Positions 53,923-63,587 are shown, numbered from the stretch's first letter. The stretch: DNA of 64,000 nt from Flammeovirgaceae bacterium 311 (GCA_000597885.1 CP004371.1:3302501-3366500), one strand, 5' to 3'. Notes: generated by a model not told the origin, from the sequence alone. Numbers and translations: made by a program.

Positions 53923-55109
53923 CCTCCACCATCACCACCAACTACACTACCCCTTCGCGCATTCTTCCAGTTATCGTTATCTCTCAGGTAGCGGGCACAT
54001 CGCTCTGGTTTGCAGGTAATGCAGTTATGGCCAGCCTGCAGCAGGAGCTGGCACTGCCTGTCTCTGCACTGGGGCATGTTACCAGCGCTGTACAGATTGG
54101 GTTTATACTAGGCACGCTGGCCTTTGCCATCCTTACCATTGCCGACCGCTTTTCTCCCTCGAAGGTTTTCTTTAGCTGCGCACTTTTAGGGGCATTTGCC
54201 AACATAGGTGTACTCCTGGCAGAGGGATTCTTTTCTTTACTGCTGCTGCGCCTGCTCACCGGATTTTTCCTGGCCGGCATTTATCCTGTAGGGATGAAAA
54301 TAGCCGCCGACTGGCACGAGAAGGGGCTGGGAAGAGCCTTAGGATATCTGGTAGGAGCACTGGTGCTGGGTACTGCTTCGCCGCACCTGCTAAAAGCCCT
54401 TACCGGTGCTTTACCCTGGCGATGGGTGTTTTTACTCACTTCTGGCTTTGCGGTACTGGGAGGAATCCTGATGCTGCTGTTCGTTCCAGATGGCCCCTTT
54501 CGCCAAAAGAGCCAGGGTTTTGACCCCAGATCATTGCTGCGGGTTTTCAGTAACAGAGCTTTTCGTTCTGCTGCTTTTGGATATTTTGGGCATATGTGGG
54601 AGTTGTATGCATTCTGGGCCTTTATGCCCCTGATGCTCCTGGCTTATAAAAATCAGCAGGCAGGCGTGCTGCCAAACATATCGCTGCTTTCATTTGCAAT
54701 CATAGCTGTTGGCTGCCTTGCCTGTATCTGGGGGGGCTATATCTCCCAAACAATCGGAAGTAACAAGGTAGCCTTCCGGGCACTGCTGGTTTCATTCTGC
54801 TGCTGCCTGCTTTCCCCGCTTCTGTTTCAGGCACCGCCACCCCTCTTTTTGGCCTTTTTGTTACTCTGGGGCATGGTGGTAGTGGCAGATTCTCCTCAGT
54901 TCTCGGCAATGGTAGCCCAAAATGCACCTAAAGAAGCTACAGGTACAGCGCTTACAATTGTAAATTGCCTGGGCTTTACCATTACCATCCTGAGCATACA
55001 GCTCATGAACCTGCTCGACAACTGGGTAACAGCAGAATACCGCTTTATGCTTTTAGCCATAGGCCCTCTCCTTGGCCTGGTTGCCCTAAAAAAAGATGCA
55101 AAGCCTTAA
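53919..55109 (+). CDS. MFS transporter
   Basis: This encodes 396 residues with twelve predicted helices, without a signal peptide. Helix-2/3 loop ADRFSPSKVFF and the repeat-like pattern after helix 8 fit the major facilitator superfamily. SQVAGTSLWFAGNAVM and GMKIAADWHEKGLGRALGYLVGA are typical of small MFS uniporters/antiporters of the nitrate/sugar-like type, but the substrate cannot be told. Translation begins at TTG 53919, overlapping the GMC stop as TTGA. No ATG occurs before helix 1. It probably moves the GMC substrate or product. Confidence 0.9.
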   Translation: MTSTITTNYTTPSRILPVIVISQVAGTSLWFAGNAVMASLQQELALPVSALGHVTSAVQIGFILGTLAFAILTIADRFSPSKVFFSCALLGAFANIGVLLAEGFFSLLLLRLLTGFFLAGIYPVGMKIAADWHEKGLGRALGYLVGALVLGTASPHLLKALTGALPWRWVFLLTSGFAVLGGILMLLFVPDGPFRQKSQGFDPRSLLRVFSNRAFRSAAFGYFGHMWELYAFWAFMPLMLLAYKNQQAGVLPNISLLSFAIIAVGCLACIWGGYISQTIGSNKVAFRALLVSFCCCLLSPLLFQAPPPLFLAFLLLWGMVVVADSPQFSAMVAQNAPKEATGTALTIVNCLGFTITILSIQLMNLLDNWVTAEYRFMLLAIGPLLGLVALKKDAKP

Positions 55110-55564
55110 GAACTTATCTCCCCACCAAAGGCATATTTCTGTGCTGTAGCCTTTGCTGGCAAGATATTATTTGTTGTATATTTTTGACTAATCTTTAGTC
55201 ATACCGTAAACAACTACCCTGAATATTTCATAAATGCAGCCACTGATCAGTAGTTATACACATGCTGGTTTTCACTATCCACCAACGCTAAAGCTCTAAA
55301 AGAATAGAGCAAAGCATTCTATAAAAGCCACTATCGGGAATGGTATTATTGCTATCAGACAATAATAAAAGAAGCTATTTTTGTGAATTCTGAATAAAAC
55401 ACGACCTTAACGGCAACTTGCCGGCAGGATTTGCAGTTGCATCTCTGTATTATTTTTTTTATAAAATATAAAACAAGATAATTTCATTAATGCAGGACTG
55501 ATGCTATGCAGCATTGATCTTAATGCTTAAGAATGGTAGGGCGTATTTTTTAAAATCCACTCAT
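55110..55564. other. 455-bp gene-poor gap
   Basis: This stretch is AT-rich and holds no open frame of note. I see only a short inverted repeat near 55185 (GACTAA / TTAGTC) and no clear terminator. The promoter for the PAS gene probably lies in the last part. Confidence 0.6.
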
Positions 55565-56053
55565 ATGAAACCTAAAAAGAAGAAACCTCTAAAAGTAATA
55601 CCACTACTTTGCTGGGATGTGTATAAGATGCAGGAATATGCCATAAGCCTACCCAGAGAAGATGTTCGCCTGCTGGAGGCGCTGGCTATGGAAAAGGGCT
55701 GGAGGCACAGCTGGAATTTTGAAGAAAAGATATTTCGGCAGAAAAAAACCATTCTGGTTACAGATACTAATCAGCAGATCGTATTTGCCAGTAACAGCCT
55801 CTATGAGATGGCAGGCTATTTTCCAACAGAAGTTTTAGGCAAAACACCTCATCTGTTTCAGGGGCCGGAAACCAGCACAGAAGTTAAAGCACATATACGA
55901 AATGCCATTGTGCAGCAACAGCCTTTTACTGGCACCCTTACCAATTACAAAAAGAACAAATCGCTTTACAACTGCTCCATAGAAGGCTTTCCTGTGTTCA
56001 ATAAAAAGGGAGAGCTTATGAACTATATTGCCTTTGAGACAGCACTGCCCTGA
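55565..56053 (+). CDS. Single PAS-domain protein
   Basis: This encodes 162 residues. A lysine-rich start (MKPKKKKPLK) and a helical linker precede one PAS domain (about 60-162): ILVTDTNQQIVFASNSLYEMAGYFPTEVLGKTPHLFQGP, followed by GTLTNYKKNKSLYNCSIEGFPV. The LOV signature GRNCRFLQ is replaced by GKTPHLFQ, so flavin-Cys photochemistry is unlikely. No output domain is present, so it probably works by protein interaction. The ATG at 55565 is preferred over an upstream in-frame start (55514). Confidence 0.85.
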   Translation: MKPKKKKPLKVIPLLCWDVYKMQEYAISLPREDVRLLEALAMEKGWRHSWNFEEKIFRQKKTILVTDTNQQIVFASNSLYEMAGYFPTEVLGKTPHLFQGPETSTEVKAHIRNAIVQQQPFTGTLTNYKKNKSLYNCSIEGFPVFNKKGELMNYIAFETALP

Positions 56054-56078
56054 TTATTCCTAAACCAAAATTCCGTAT

Positions 56079-56467
56079 ATGGACCTGAAGGCAAAGATCT
56101 AAAAATCTGGACCCGCATCTTAAAATCCCTATTCCTCCATATTACCAGCCATTACATTGCCTTTTCTGGTGGCACTGCATTGTTCCTAAAAGATAGAGCA
56201 GCTTTTATAACCGCATTACGATTTTAACGTAAAAGGAGTAGTAACTGTCTCGTTGGGCAGCATTGATTTTTCGAATCCATTCCTTCAGGAAGCATTATCA
56301 AAATGGCTGGCAGAATACAAAAGAGTGCTATTGGCAAAACCAGGCTGAAAGTGCAGGTAGATATATTTAATGAAAAATTACATCCTTTCCACAGGGAGAA
56401 AGCACTAAGCTGCACTTCTACATTTGTAGCGATTGATAAAAACAAAACACCACTTAAGGCCTTTTAA
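56079..56467 (+). pseudogene. Decayed acyl-CoA thioesterase (hotdog) pseudogene
   Basis: Reading across frames restores a hotdog thioesterase. Frame pieces are ATG at 56079 (MDLKAK), then TRILKSLFLHITSHY, then GGTALFLKDRAAFITALRF, then KGVVTVSLGSIDFSNP, then KMAGRIQKSAIGKTRLKVQVDIFNE, then CTSTFVAIDKNKTPLKAF. The reference family reads GGTALxWMDEAAFITA; here WMDE became FLKD. Several frameshifts and stops break it, so it cannot make an intact enzyme. It fills the 585-bp gap between the PAS and J-domain genes. The 73-codon minus-strand frame here is spurious. Confidence 0.8.
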
Positions 56468-56638
56468 AAAAGATACTTTTTAGAGCAGATATCTGATTTT
56501 CTGTTATAAAATTATACCAAAGTTAGTATACCTATTGTAAAATCATGAGCATTAGAAGTATGGAAATTGTGTGATTTTACTAAATAATTGTGATGTTTTG
56601 ATAAGGACAATCATTTGCTTATCTTTACAGACTTGCCT

Positions 56639-57445
56639 ATGAAAGACTACTACAGAATACTTCAAATCGCTCCGGACGCATCTCAGGAAGAGGTTAAGAA
56701 AGCATACAGACGTCTGGCGAAGGTACACCACCCCGATGTTGCGGCTATTGGCAAACGTGAAGTACAGGAAGTATTTATTCTGGAATTGAACGAAGCATAC
56801 CAAACACTTCGCAATCCGGAAAAACGTTCTCATTACGACTGGATCAGAACCTACGGAGATACCAGTAATTCAGTAACTACTTCCACCATACAAAATACTT
56901 CTCAGCGGACCCGTTTTAACCGAAGACCCTTTTTTAAAAATCCTTTGGATGAACAGGAGCTGGTGAAGCCCTATTTACATTACGCTTATGCCCTTAGTAA
57001 AATAGCACTGGTATTCTGTTTTTTGCTATTCATTGACTTTTTACTTCCTCTGCGCCTGCAAAAAGACCGGGCTGTGTATCTCACAGATGTTTACTCCGTT
57101 CAAAAAGGCAATACTGTTCATGATCATACAAAAATCGAAACCTGGTCGGGTAAACAGGTAAAAGTATCCAAAGAGGCTGGCATGCAGTTTTCCAGTAATC
57201 CCAACATGCTGGTTTACAAAACGCGTCTTTTCTCTAAAGCCCGCTACGTTACCTCAGTGCTGAAGCGGGAAACCCGCTATCTTATTGGACGTTCTATTTA
57301 CGGTAACTTTATTTTTCTACCCCTTATTCTGCTCTTAACTGCTTTTCTGGGTAGCATTAAACGCTTTACACCTGAACTTGATTTTTCGCTCGGGCTTGTA
57401 TCTGGTGTACTCATGCTGATTTGCACAGGCCTGCTACTGGTTTAA
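56639..57445 (+). CDS. Membrane-anchored J-domain protein
   Basis: This encodes 268 residues. The J domain (about 1-68) has DYYRILQIAPDASQEEVKKA and the HPD motif (AKVHHPDV). No Gly/Phe-rich or zinc-finger region follows. Instead two or three hydrophobic helices (about 120-140 and 220-265) and a small extracytoplasmic segment are seen. It likely recruits a DnaK-type Hsp70 to the membrane. The ATG at 56639 starts exactly at the J domain. Confidence 0.9.
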   Translation: MKDYYRILQIAPDASQEEVKKAYRRLAKVHHPDVAAIGKREVQEVFILELNEAYQTLRNPEKRSHYDWIRTYGDTSNSVTTSTIQNTSQRTRFNRRPFFKNPLDEQELVKPYLHYAYALSKIALVFCFLLFIDFLLPLRLQKDRAVYLTDVYSVQKGNTVHDHTKIETWSGKQVKVSKEAGMQFSSNPNMLVYKTRLFSKARYVTSVLKRETRYLIGRSIYGNFIFLPLILLLTAFLGSIKRFTPELDFSLGLVSGVLMLICTGLLLV

Positions 57446-57570
57446 GCAGCTTTCAATGCACTGCAAGCCTGCTTCGCTACCACAGCGCATAGCGCAACCA
57501 CACCTGGCATTAAGCCGTAAGACAGCAACACCTTGCACCTCCCTGTTTTTACTTTTACCTTTACCCGCAT

Positions 57571-58608
57571 ATGCAGGAGCAGGACACGCTATATATGCAA
57601 AGGGCACTGGAGCTGGCCAGGCTTGGCCTGGGCTACGCAAGCCCCAACCCTATGGTGGGCTGTGTGGTGGTACACCAGGAACGTATTATTGGCGAAGGCT
57701 GGCACCGCCAGTACGGCGGCCCCCATGCCGAGGTAAATGCTGTTGAGAGCGTGGCCGATAAAAGCCTGCTGCCCCAAAGCACCGTTTATGTAAGCCTGGA
57801 GCCCTGCAACCACTGGGGCAAAACACCGCCCTGCACCGATCTGCTGCTTCAGCACAAGCCAAAAAGGGTGGTAATCTGCAATACCGATTCCAATCCCCGT
57901 GCAGCCGGTGGCCTGCAGCGGCTACAGGCAGCCGGCATTGAGGTAGAAGCCGGGCTGCTTGAAAAAGACGGCCGATGGCTTAACCGTCGCTTCTTTACCG
58001 TTGTAGAAAAAAAACGTCCCTATATTATCTTAAAATGGGCCCAGACGGCCGATGGCTTCATGGCCCGCAGCGACTACAGCAGCAAATGGATCAGCAATGC
58101 CTATGCCCGTCAGCTGGTGCACAAATGGCGGAGCGAGGAAGATGCCATCCTGGTAGGCAGTAACACAGCCCGCTACGATAATCCGCAGCTCACTAACCGC
58201 GACTGGCCCGGTTACCCGCGCCAGCCCCTGCGTGTGGTGATAGACCGACAACTTTTACTGCACCAAAACCTGCACCTGTTCGACGCATCTTACCCCAGTA
58301 TTTGCTATAACCTGAAAGAAGATCGAGAAGCTCCGAATTTAACGTTTCGGCAGCTAGCTGCAGATAATTTCCTGGAGCACCTGCTCGAAGATCTTAAAGG
58401 GCGTGGGGTACAGTCTGTTCTGATAGAAGGAGGACCCCGGCTGTTTACCCAATTGTTTGAACTGGGGCTTTGGGATGAAATACGTATGTTCGTAGCTCCA
58501 CATTCCTTTGGCAGCGGCATAGCTGCGCCCCACCCCCAGGGCTATCTGTTAAAAAAAGAAGTTCTGGATGATAATGAGCTTCAATGGCGGGTACGGCAGC
58601 CCTGGTAA
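57571..58608 (+). CDS. ribD: Bifunctional riboflavin deaminase/reductase
   Basis: This encodes 345 residues. The zinc-binding deaminase (about 1-145) shows PNPMVGCVVV, HAEVNAV and EPCNHWGKTPPC. The C-terminal reductase (about 150-345) shows WAQTADGFMARS, ISNAYARQLVH and VLIEGGPRLFTQL. It catalyses two steps of riboflavin synthesis after GTP cyclohydrolase II. It starts 126 nt after the J-domain gene. A shadow frame overlaps its 5' region. Confidence 0.97.
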   Translation: MQEQDTLYMQRALELARLGLGYASPNPMVGCVVVHQERIIGEGWHRQYGGPHAEVNAVESVADKSLLPQSTVYVSLEPCNHWGKTPPCTDLLLQHKPKRVVICNTDSNPRAAGGLQRLQAAGIEVEAGLLEKDGRWLNRRFFTVVEKKRPYIILKWAQTADGFMARSDYSSKWISNAYARQLVHKWRSEEDAILVGSNTARYDNPQLTNRDWPGYPRQPLRVVIDRQLLLHQNLHLFDASYPSICYNLKEDREAPNLTFRQLAADNFLEHLLEDLKGRGVQSVLIEGGPRLFTQLFELGLWDEIRMFVAPHSFGSGIAAPHPQGYLLKKEVLDDNELQWRVRQPW

Positions 58609-58724
58609 CAGGCCAGCCTACTGTAACACCACAAATACTTCGTTGTAATTTTTTCTGAAACCTACATCAGAAACCGGGCAAAGCCAATCTTTCATTATCT
58701 TGTGGTTCTGTACCTGATACCATT

Positions 58725-60029
58725 ATGGATGAAATGATTAAAAACCTGGAAGAAGCGCTTCTGGTATCGCCCGATAACCTGCCGCTGAGGCGTATGCTGG
58801 CCCGGAAGTTTGCTGAAACAGGTAATGCTGCCAAAGCCGAAGAGCACTGGAAGATTGTACTGGAGCAGCAGCCCGGCGACAGGGACGCACAACTGGGATT
58901 AGCCCAGGCTTGCTATGCCCTGCAGAAATACTCTACGGCACTGGTGGTACTGGAAGAAATGGCCGCTAACAACCCTCCGCTGGAGGCTATGCTACTATAC
59001 GCCAAAGCCCTTATAAAAGATGGCGACCTGCTGAAAGCCCGCGATGTATATGCCGAAGTGCTGGTGCAAAATTCAGAGATGCAGGATGCAGAGCTGGATG
59101 CTCAGTTCAGGCAGGCAGCAGCCTTTGAAGCTGAAAGCTCAACAGCCGAAGCCGAAGACAACAGGGTGGAGCGGCCCAGGATCACCTTTGAGGATGTGGG
59201 CGGCATGGAAGCCGTAAAGGAAGAAATTGAGCTGAAGATCATTCGTCCGTTGCAGCACCCCGAGCTTTACAAGGCGTATGGCAAGAAAATAGGCGGTGGC
59301 ATACTGCTCTATGGCCCTCCCGGCTGCGGTAAAACCTACCTGGCACGCGCCACTGCCGGCCAGGTAAAGGCACGTTTTATTAATGTAGGCATCAATGATG
59401 TGCTGGACATGTGGATTGGCAACAGCGAAAAAAACCTGCACCAGCTTTTTGAATTAGCCCGTGCCCATAAACCCTGCGTGCTTTTTTTTGATGAAGTAGA
59501 TGCCCTGGGCGCCAGCCGTTCCGATATGCGGCAATCTTCCGGACGTAACCTCATTAACCAGTTTCTTTCTGAACTGGATGGGCTGGAGAGCGATAACGAA
59601 GGCGTGCTGGTACTGGGAGCCACCAACGCACCCTGGCACCTGGATGCTGCCTTCAGGCGGCCGGGCCGTTTTGACCGAATTATTTTTGTAGCGCCGCCCG
59701 ATGCAGCCGGCCGTGCTACCATTCTGCAACTGCTGCTGCGCGACAAACCGACCCAGCAGCTCGATCTGCAGGCGGTAGCCAAAAAAACAGAAAACTATTC
59801 CGGCGCAGACCTGCAGGCCCTGGTTGACATTTGCATAGAGCAAAAGCTGCGGCAATCTTTCCGCACCGGCGTACCTGAGCCCATCAGCACCCGCGATCTT
59901 CTGGAAGCAGCAGGCAAACACAGGGCCAGCACCCAGGAGTGGTTCAACACTGCCCGCAATTATGCACTTTATGCCAACCAAACCGGCCTTTACGATGATA
60001 TTTTAGAGTATTTACGCATTAAGAAATAA
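58725..60029 (+). CDS. TPR-AAA+ ATPase (CDC48/ClpB-unlike single-domain)
   Basis: This encodes 434 residues. TPR repeats (about 1-130: LEEALLVSPDNLPLRRML, KIVLEQQPGDRDAQLGLAQA) precede a single AAA domain of the CDC48/FtsH-like group (about 150-430). Walker A is GPPGCGKTYL, the pore loop MWIGNSEKNL, Walker B CVLFFDEVDALG and sensor/arg-finger RRPGRFDRIIF. The fusion suggests a substrate-remodelling ATPase with its own adaptor. It is coupled to the next gene by a 1-nt overlap. Confidence 0.93.
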   Translation: MDEMIKNLEEALLVSPDNLPLRRMLARKFAETGNAAKAEEHWKIVLEQQPGDRDAQLGLAQACYALQKYSTALVVLEEMAANNPPLEAMLLYAKALIKDGDLLKARDVYAEVLVQNSEMQDAELDAQFRQAAAFEAESSTAEAEDNRVERPRITFEDVGGMEAVKEEIELKIIRPLQHPELYKAYGKKIGGGILLYGPPGCGKTYLARATAGQVKARFINVGINDVLDMWIGNSEKNLHQLFELARAHKPCVLFFDEVDALGASRSDMRQSSGRNLINQFLSELDGLESDNEGVLVLGATNAPWHLDAAFRRPGRFDRIIFVAPPDAAGRATILQLLLRDKPTQQLDLQAVAKKTENYSGADLQALVDICIEQKLRQSFRTGVPEPISTRDLLEAAGKHRASTQEWFNTARNYALYANQTGLYDDILEYLRIKK

Positions 60030-61285
60030 TGGAATTAAAGCTGCACCCGGCGCTGCAACGCGCACAACTACTTGCCGAGCACAAACGTTTTGCCGAAGCC
60101 GAGCGGGAAATCCGCCAGCTGCTGGCAGAAACACCCGACCATGTGTACGCCCTGTACATACTGGCAGAAATACTGCTGGAGCAGGAAAGGCTGGCCGATG
60201 CCGAAGAAACAGTGCACCAGATTCTGCACCTGGAACCTGCCAGCGCGCCAAGCCACTACCTGCACGCCAGGCTGTTATCAGCACAGGATCAGCCTAAAAA
60301 GGCCATAGAAGCCATTCAACAGGCCATTAGCCTGGATCCCGCCGATCCAGACTACCACGGTATCCATGCCATTATCCTGTTCAGCGACCGCCAGCACAAT
60401 GCAGCACTGGAGGCAGCCGAAAGGGGCTTGAGCTTTGATCCGGAGCACATTAACTGCCTGAATGTACGCTCCAGGGTGCTCTTCAAGCTGGGGCGCAAGC
60501 AGGAGGCCGTACAAACCATCGATAAGGCCCTTGAACAGGATCCCGACAATGCCATTACCCATGCCAACTACGGCTGGGCCTGGCTGGAAAAAAACGATCC
60601 AAAGCAGGCACTGGAGCATTTCCGGGCTTCGCTTCAGCTGGACCCAACCTTGATCTATGCAAAAGAAGGCATGACAGAAGCTCTGAAGGGGCGCTACTGG
60701 ATATACCGCCAGTACCTGCGCTATGCTTTCTGGATTGGCAGCCAGAGCAAAAGAAACCAGTGGATATTCCTGATAGGCCTCTATGTTGCTTTCAGGTTCC
60801 TTAGGTCGGCGGCAGATGCAAACGAATCCCTGGCTCCCTTCCTGATGCCGCTGATAGTCCTGTACATCCTGTTTGCTTTTTCCTCCTGGCTGCTGGGGCC
60901 GTTAGGCAACCTCTTCCTGATGCTGAACCCTTATGGCCGCTATGCCCTTTCCGAAAGCGACAGGCGTACTGCCACTTATGTAGGCAGTGCATTAGCCGTT
61001 TCTGTAGCAGCCTTTATGGGCTGGGCCATCATGGGCAATGAAGGTTTAATGGCCCTTGGCTTTCTTGGATTCAGCATGATGGTGCCGCTGGGCTCCATGC
61101 ATCATCCTGATAAACCAAAAGACAGGCGATTCTTAACCATCTACACCCTTGGCCTGCTGTTGGTAGGTATAGGTGCTGTAGGGATTTCGTTGCTGGATAA
61201 CAGCCTCACTAATGGTTTATCTTTTATATACCTGTTAGGCTTTATGGCCTACCAATGGGTGGCCAATGCAAAAATTATGCAGTAA
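60029..61285 (+). CDS. TPR membrane protein coupled to the AAA ATPase
   Basis: This encodes 418 residues. Five or so TPR repeats (about 1-210: EREIRQLLAETPDHVYALY, GLSFDPEHINCLNV, ALEQDPDNAITHANYGWAW) are followed by four or five membrane helices in the C-terminal 190 residues. The start overlaps the AAA stop as TAATG, so they are co-translated and likely act together at the membrane. Family identity beyond TPR is unknown. Confidence 0.85.
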   Translation: MELKLHPALQRAQLLAEHKRFAEAEREIRQLLAETPDHVYALYILAEILLEQERLADAEETVHQILHLEPASAPSHYLHARLLSAQDQPKKAIEAIQQAISLDPADPDYHGIHAIILFSDRQHNAALEAAERGLSFDPEHINCLNVRSRVLFKLGRKQEAVQTIDKALEQDPDNAITHANYGWAWLEKNDPKQALEHFRASLQLDPTLIYAKEGMTEALKGRYWIYRQYLRYAFWIGSQSKRNQWIFLIGLYVAFRFLRSAADANESLAPFLMPLIVLYILFAFSSWLLGPLGNLFLMLNPYGRYALSESDRRTATYVGSALAVSVAAFMGWAIMGNEGLMALGFLGFSMMVPLGSMHHPDKPKDRRFLTIYTLGLLLVGIGAVGISLLDNSLTNGLSFIYLLGFMAYQWVANAKIMQ

Positions 61286-61363
61286 AAGCATACACTGCAG
61301 ATTTCCTGGCATCAATTGTAAGACCCATAAAATAAAAACTGAAGACCAGGATTTTTATGCAGG

Positions 61364-61395
61364 TTTGCGCACAGCCCACTTGTACTGTACCTTTG
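61364..61395 (+). promoter_or_regulatory. Bacteroidota-type promoter of the fRMsr gene
   Basis: TTTG (61364-61367) and TACCTTTG (61388-61395) are separated by 20 nt, close to the consensus TTTG-N19-TAnnTTTG. The ATG at 61415 is 20 nt downstream, giving a very short leader. Confidence 0.7.
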
Positions 61396-61414
61396 CAGCA
61401 TTAACCAATGCAAC

Positions 61415-61897
61415 ATGGCAGAAGAACTCTATATATCCGAAACAGCTACCAGGGCTGAAAAATATGAATCACTCCTTCCGCAGATCCAGGCACTAACCAC
61501 TGGCGAAAGCGATCTGTATGCTAATCTGGCAAATACAGCGGCAGCGCTGCACCAGGCTTTTGGCTTTTTCTGGGTGGGATTTTACCTGGTAAAGGAGGAG
61601 GAACTGGTGCTGGGTCCTTTCCAGGGACCCATTGCCTGCACCCGTATCCGCAAGGGCAAGGGGGTATGCGGCGGCAGCTGGGAGCGCAAAGAAACCATAC
61701 TGGTGCCCGATGTTGAGCAGTTTCCGGGCCATATAGCCTGCAGCAGCGCCAGCCGCAGCGAAATTGTAATACCCGGTTTTAAAGGAGGCGAAGTGGCTTT
61801 GGTGCTGGATGTGGACAGCGATCAACTCAACGACTTCAGCGAAACCGACCAGAAATACCTGGAACAGCTCATGCGTCTTGTGGAGCAGTGGTTCTAA
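61415..61897 (+). CDS. msrC: Free methionine-(R)-sulfoxide reductase (GAF family)
   Basis: This encodes 160 residues, a stand-alone GAF fold. LGPFQGPIACTRIRKGKGVCG and VPDVEQFPGHIACSSASRSEIV carry the three conserved Cys of the fRMsr family (about residues 73, 83 and 107). It reduces the free amino acid form of Met-R-sulfoxide. A consensus promoter lies directly upstream and a bidirectional terminator follows. Confidence 0.96.
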   Translation: MAEELYISETATRAEKYESLLPQIQALTTGESDLYANLANTAAALHQAFGFFWVGFYLVKEEELVLGPFQGPIACTRIRKGKGVCGGSWERKETILVPDVEQFPGHIACSSASRSEIVIPGFKGGEVALVLDVDSDQLNDFSETDQKYLEQLMRLVEQWF

Positions 61898-61914
61898 CAT
61901 TGGCCGTTGGTATC

Positions 61915-61960
61915 TAACAGAAAAGAAGCAGTGGAGAAAACCACTGCCTCTTTTCTGTTA
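61915..61960. terminator. Bidirectional terminator between msrC and ruvB
   Basis: A long imperfect stem (TAACAGAAAAGA..GCAGTGG with CCACTGC..TCTTTTCTGTTA) and a 6-nt A-rich loop lies between convergent genes. Both arms end in A/T-rich tracts. Confidence 0.85.
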
Positions 61961-61998
61961 AATAGACTGGCAAGACTTATTGGTAGATCATCAATCGC

Positions 61999-63036
61999 CT
62001 ATCCCATGCCTTCAAACAAACCACCCATTTGTGAGGGGGGTACAATACCCAGGTGGCGGTATGCCTGTTCGGTAGCCTGTCGGCCACGGCTGGTACGCTT
62101 GATATAGCCTTCCTGGATCAGGAAAGGCTCATACACTTCTTCAATGGTTTCGGCCTCATCGCCCACAGCGGTGGCAATGGTGCTAAGGCCAACAGGTCCG
62201 CCTTTAAATTTCTGGATAATGGTCTGCAGGATACGGTTATCCATTTCGTCCAGACCATGCTCATCTACATCCAGCGCATTAAGGGCCATTTTAGCAATGG
62301 CACGGGTAATGGTGCCGTTGCCTTTTATCTGGGCAAAATCGCGGGTACGGCGCAGCAGGTTATTGGCAATACGCGGGGTACCACGGCTGCGGCGGGCAAT
62401 TTCATAGGCAGCATCATCGTCGATAGGGGTATTCAGGATGCTGGAAGAACGATGCACAATGGTGGTGAGCAGCTTGGCATCGTAGTACTCCAGGCGAGAG
62501 TTAATGCTAAAACGTGCCCGCAGTGGTGCCGTTAGCAGGCCGGAGCGGGTGGTGGCACCAATAAGGGTAAAAGGGTTCAGGCTGATTTGTACGCTGCGGG
62601 CATTGGGGCCACTGTCCAGCATAATATCAATCTTATAATCTTCCATTGCCGAGTAGAGGTACTCTTCTACCACGGCGTTCAGGCGGTGAATCTCATCAAT
62701 GAACAGCACATCGCCCTGCTCCAGGTTGGTAAGCAAACCTGCCAGATCGCCAGGCTTATCCAGTACCGGCCCGCTGGTGATCTTGATGTTAGAGCCCAGC
62801 TCGTTGGCAATAATGTGCGAAAGCGTGGTTTTACCCAGACCGGGAGGGCCGTGCAGCAGCACGTGGTCCAGAGGTTCCTGGCGTTTCTTTGCCGCCTGCA
62901 CAAAAATGCGCAGGTTTTCCAGGATCTTTTCCTGACCGGTAAAATCCTCAAACGACAGCGGCCGTAAAGCTCTTTCTATATCTCGTTCTCCCTGGGATAG
63001 TGCTTCTCTATCGCCACTCAAATAATCTTCTCGCAT
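61999..63036 (-). CDS. ruvB: Holliday junction branch migration helicase RuvB
   Basis: This encodes 345 residues. The AAA domain shows Walker [18 protein letters not shown] and Walker [12 protein letters not shown], followed by the sensor [17 protein letters not shown] with arginine finger. The C-terminal winged-helix DNA-binding domain includes [20 protein letters not shown] and [13 protein letters not shown]. With RuvA (not in this window) it drives branch migration in recombination repair. Confidence 0.98.
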   Translation of the reverse strand: MREDYLSGDREALSQGERDIERALRPLSFEDFTGQEKILENLRIFVQAAKKRQEPLDHVLLHGPPGLGKTTLSHIIANELGSNIKITSGPVLDKPGDLAGLLTNLEQGDVLFIDEIHRLNAVVEEYLYSAMEDYKIDIMLDSGPNARSVQISLNPFTLIGATTRSGLLTAPLRARFSINSRLEYYDAKLLTTIVHRSSSILNTPIDDDAAYEIARRSRGTPRIANNLLRRTRDFAQIKGNGTITRAIAKMALNALDVDEHGLDEMDNRILQTIIQKFKGGPVGLSTIATAVGDEAETIEEVYEPFLIQEGYIKRTSRGRQATEQAYRHLGIVPPSQMGGLFEGMG

Positions 63037-63174
63037 GGAGTAAAGGTCTAAATAAACAGCAAATTCTCCTTACCCTCCGGGCAAGATTCTTTCACCTATT
63101 CAAAACAAAAATGGAAGCATTAAAAGTCCCGAAACAGCAGTTAAAGCTGTTTTTTCTGTACCCGGAAATAGAGA

Positions 63175-63480
63175 TCAGAAATTAAATTCAGGCGATGCCA
63201 GGTCCTTGTAACGCTCCTGGTGCCGGCGCAGATAAGTTGCCATGTAGGTGCAGTAGGGCATTACTTTCATGTTGGTTTCTTCTGCATACAAAAGAGCTGC
63301 TTCTGCCAGGCTTGCGGCATGGCCTTTTCCTCCATGTGCTGGCGGCACCTCGGTATGCATGATCATAAAAGTACCATCTTTAGCCTGCTCATACTCCAGG
63401 TAAGCCTTCTCCCCTTCCAGCTCTATCACAAACATGTTCTGCTCGGGCAGGTGTACAACTTTATCGTTTTGTTCAGGCAT
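63175..63480 (-). CDS. Small GNAT-fold protein (YjdJ/GCN5-related type)
   Basis: This encodes 101 residues. LEYEQAKDGTFMIMHTEVPPAHGGKGHAASLAEAALLYAEE with CTYMATYLRRHQERYKDL shows the acetyl-CoA motif (GGKGHAA) and the short C-terminus of the YjdJ-like GNAT subgroup. The acceptor is unknown. The start at 63480 (MPEQNDK) is preferred over an ATG ten codons upstream. Confidence 0.88.
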   Translation of the reverse strand: MPEQNDKVVHLPEQNMFVIELEGEKAYLEYEQAKDGTFMIMHTEVPPAHGGKGHAASLAEAALLYAEETNMKVMPYCTYMATYLRRHQERYKDLASPEFNF

Positions 63481-63587
63481 AAAAATAATCGGGTTTAGGG
63501 TTACATGCATATTTCAGCAGTCATTCGTTACCTTTGCATGCGCTACGAAAGCGTATCCGTTAAAGCTATAAAATATATTATCAATCC

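Noticed and set aside
56224-56445. 73-codon minus-strand frame
   Set aside because: It overlaps plus-strand thioesterase remnants and shows no family features.
59454-59981. 175-codon frame antisense to the TPR-AAA gene
   Set aside because: Opposite-strand shadow of a clearly conserved AAA domain.
63130-63156. Short stem (AAACAGC / GCTGTTT) before the small GNAT stop
   Set aside because: The stem is only 7 bp and no gene precedes it on the strand where the T-run lies.
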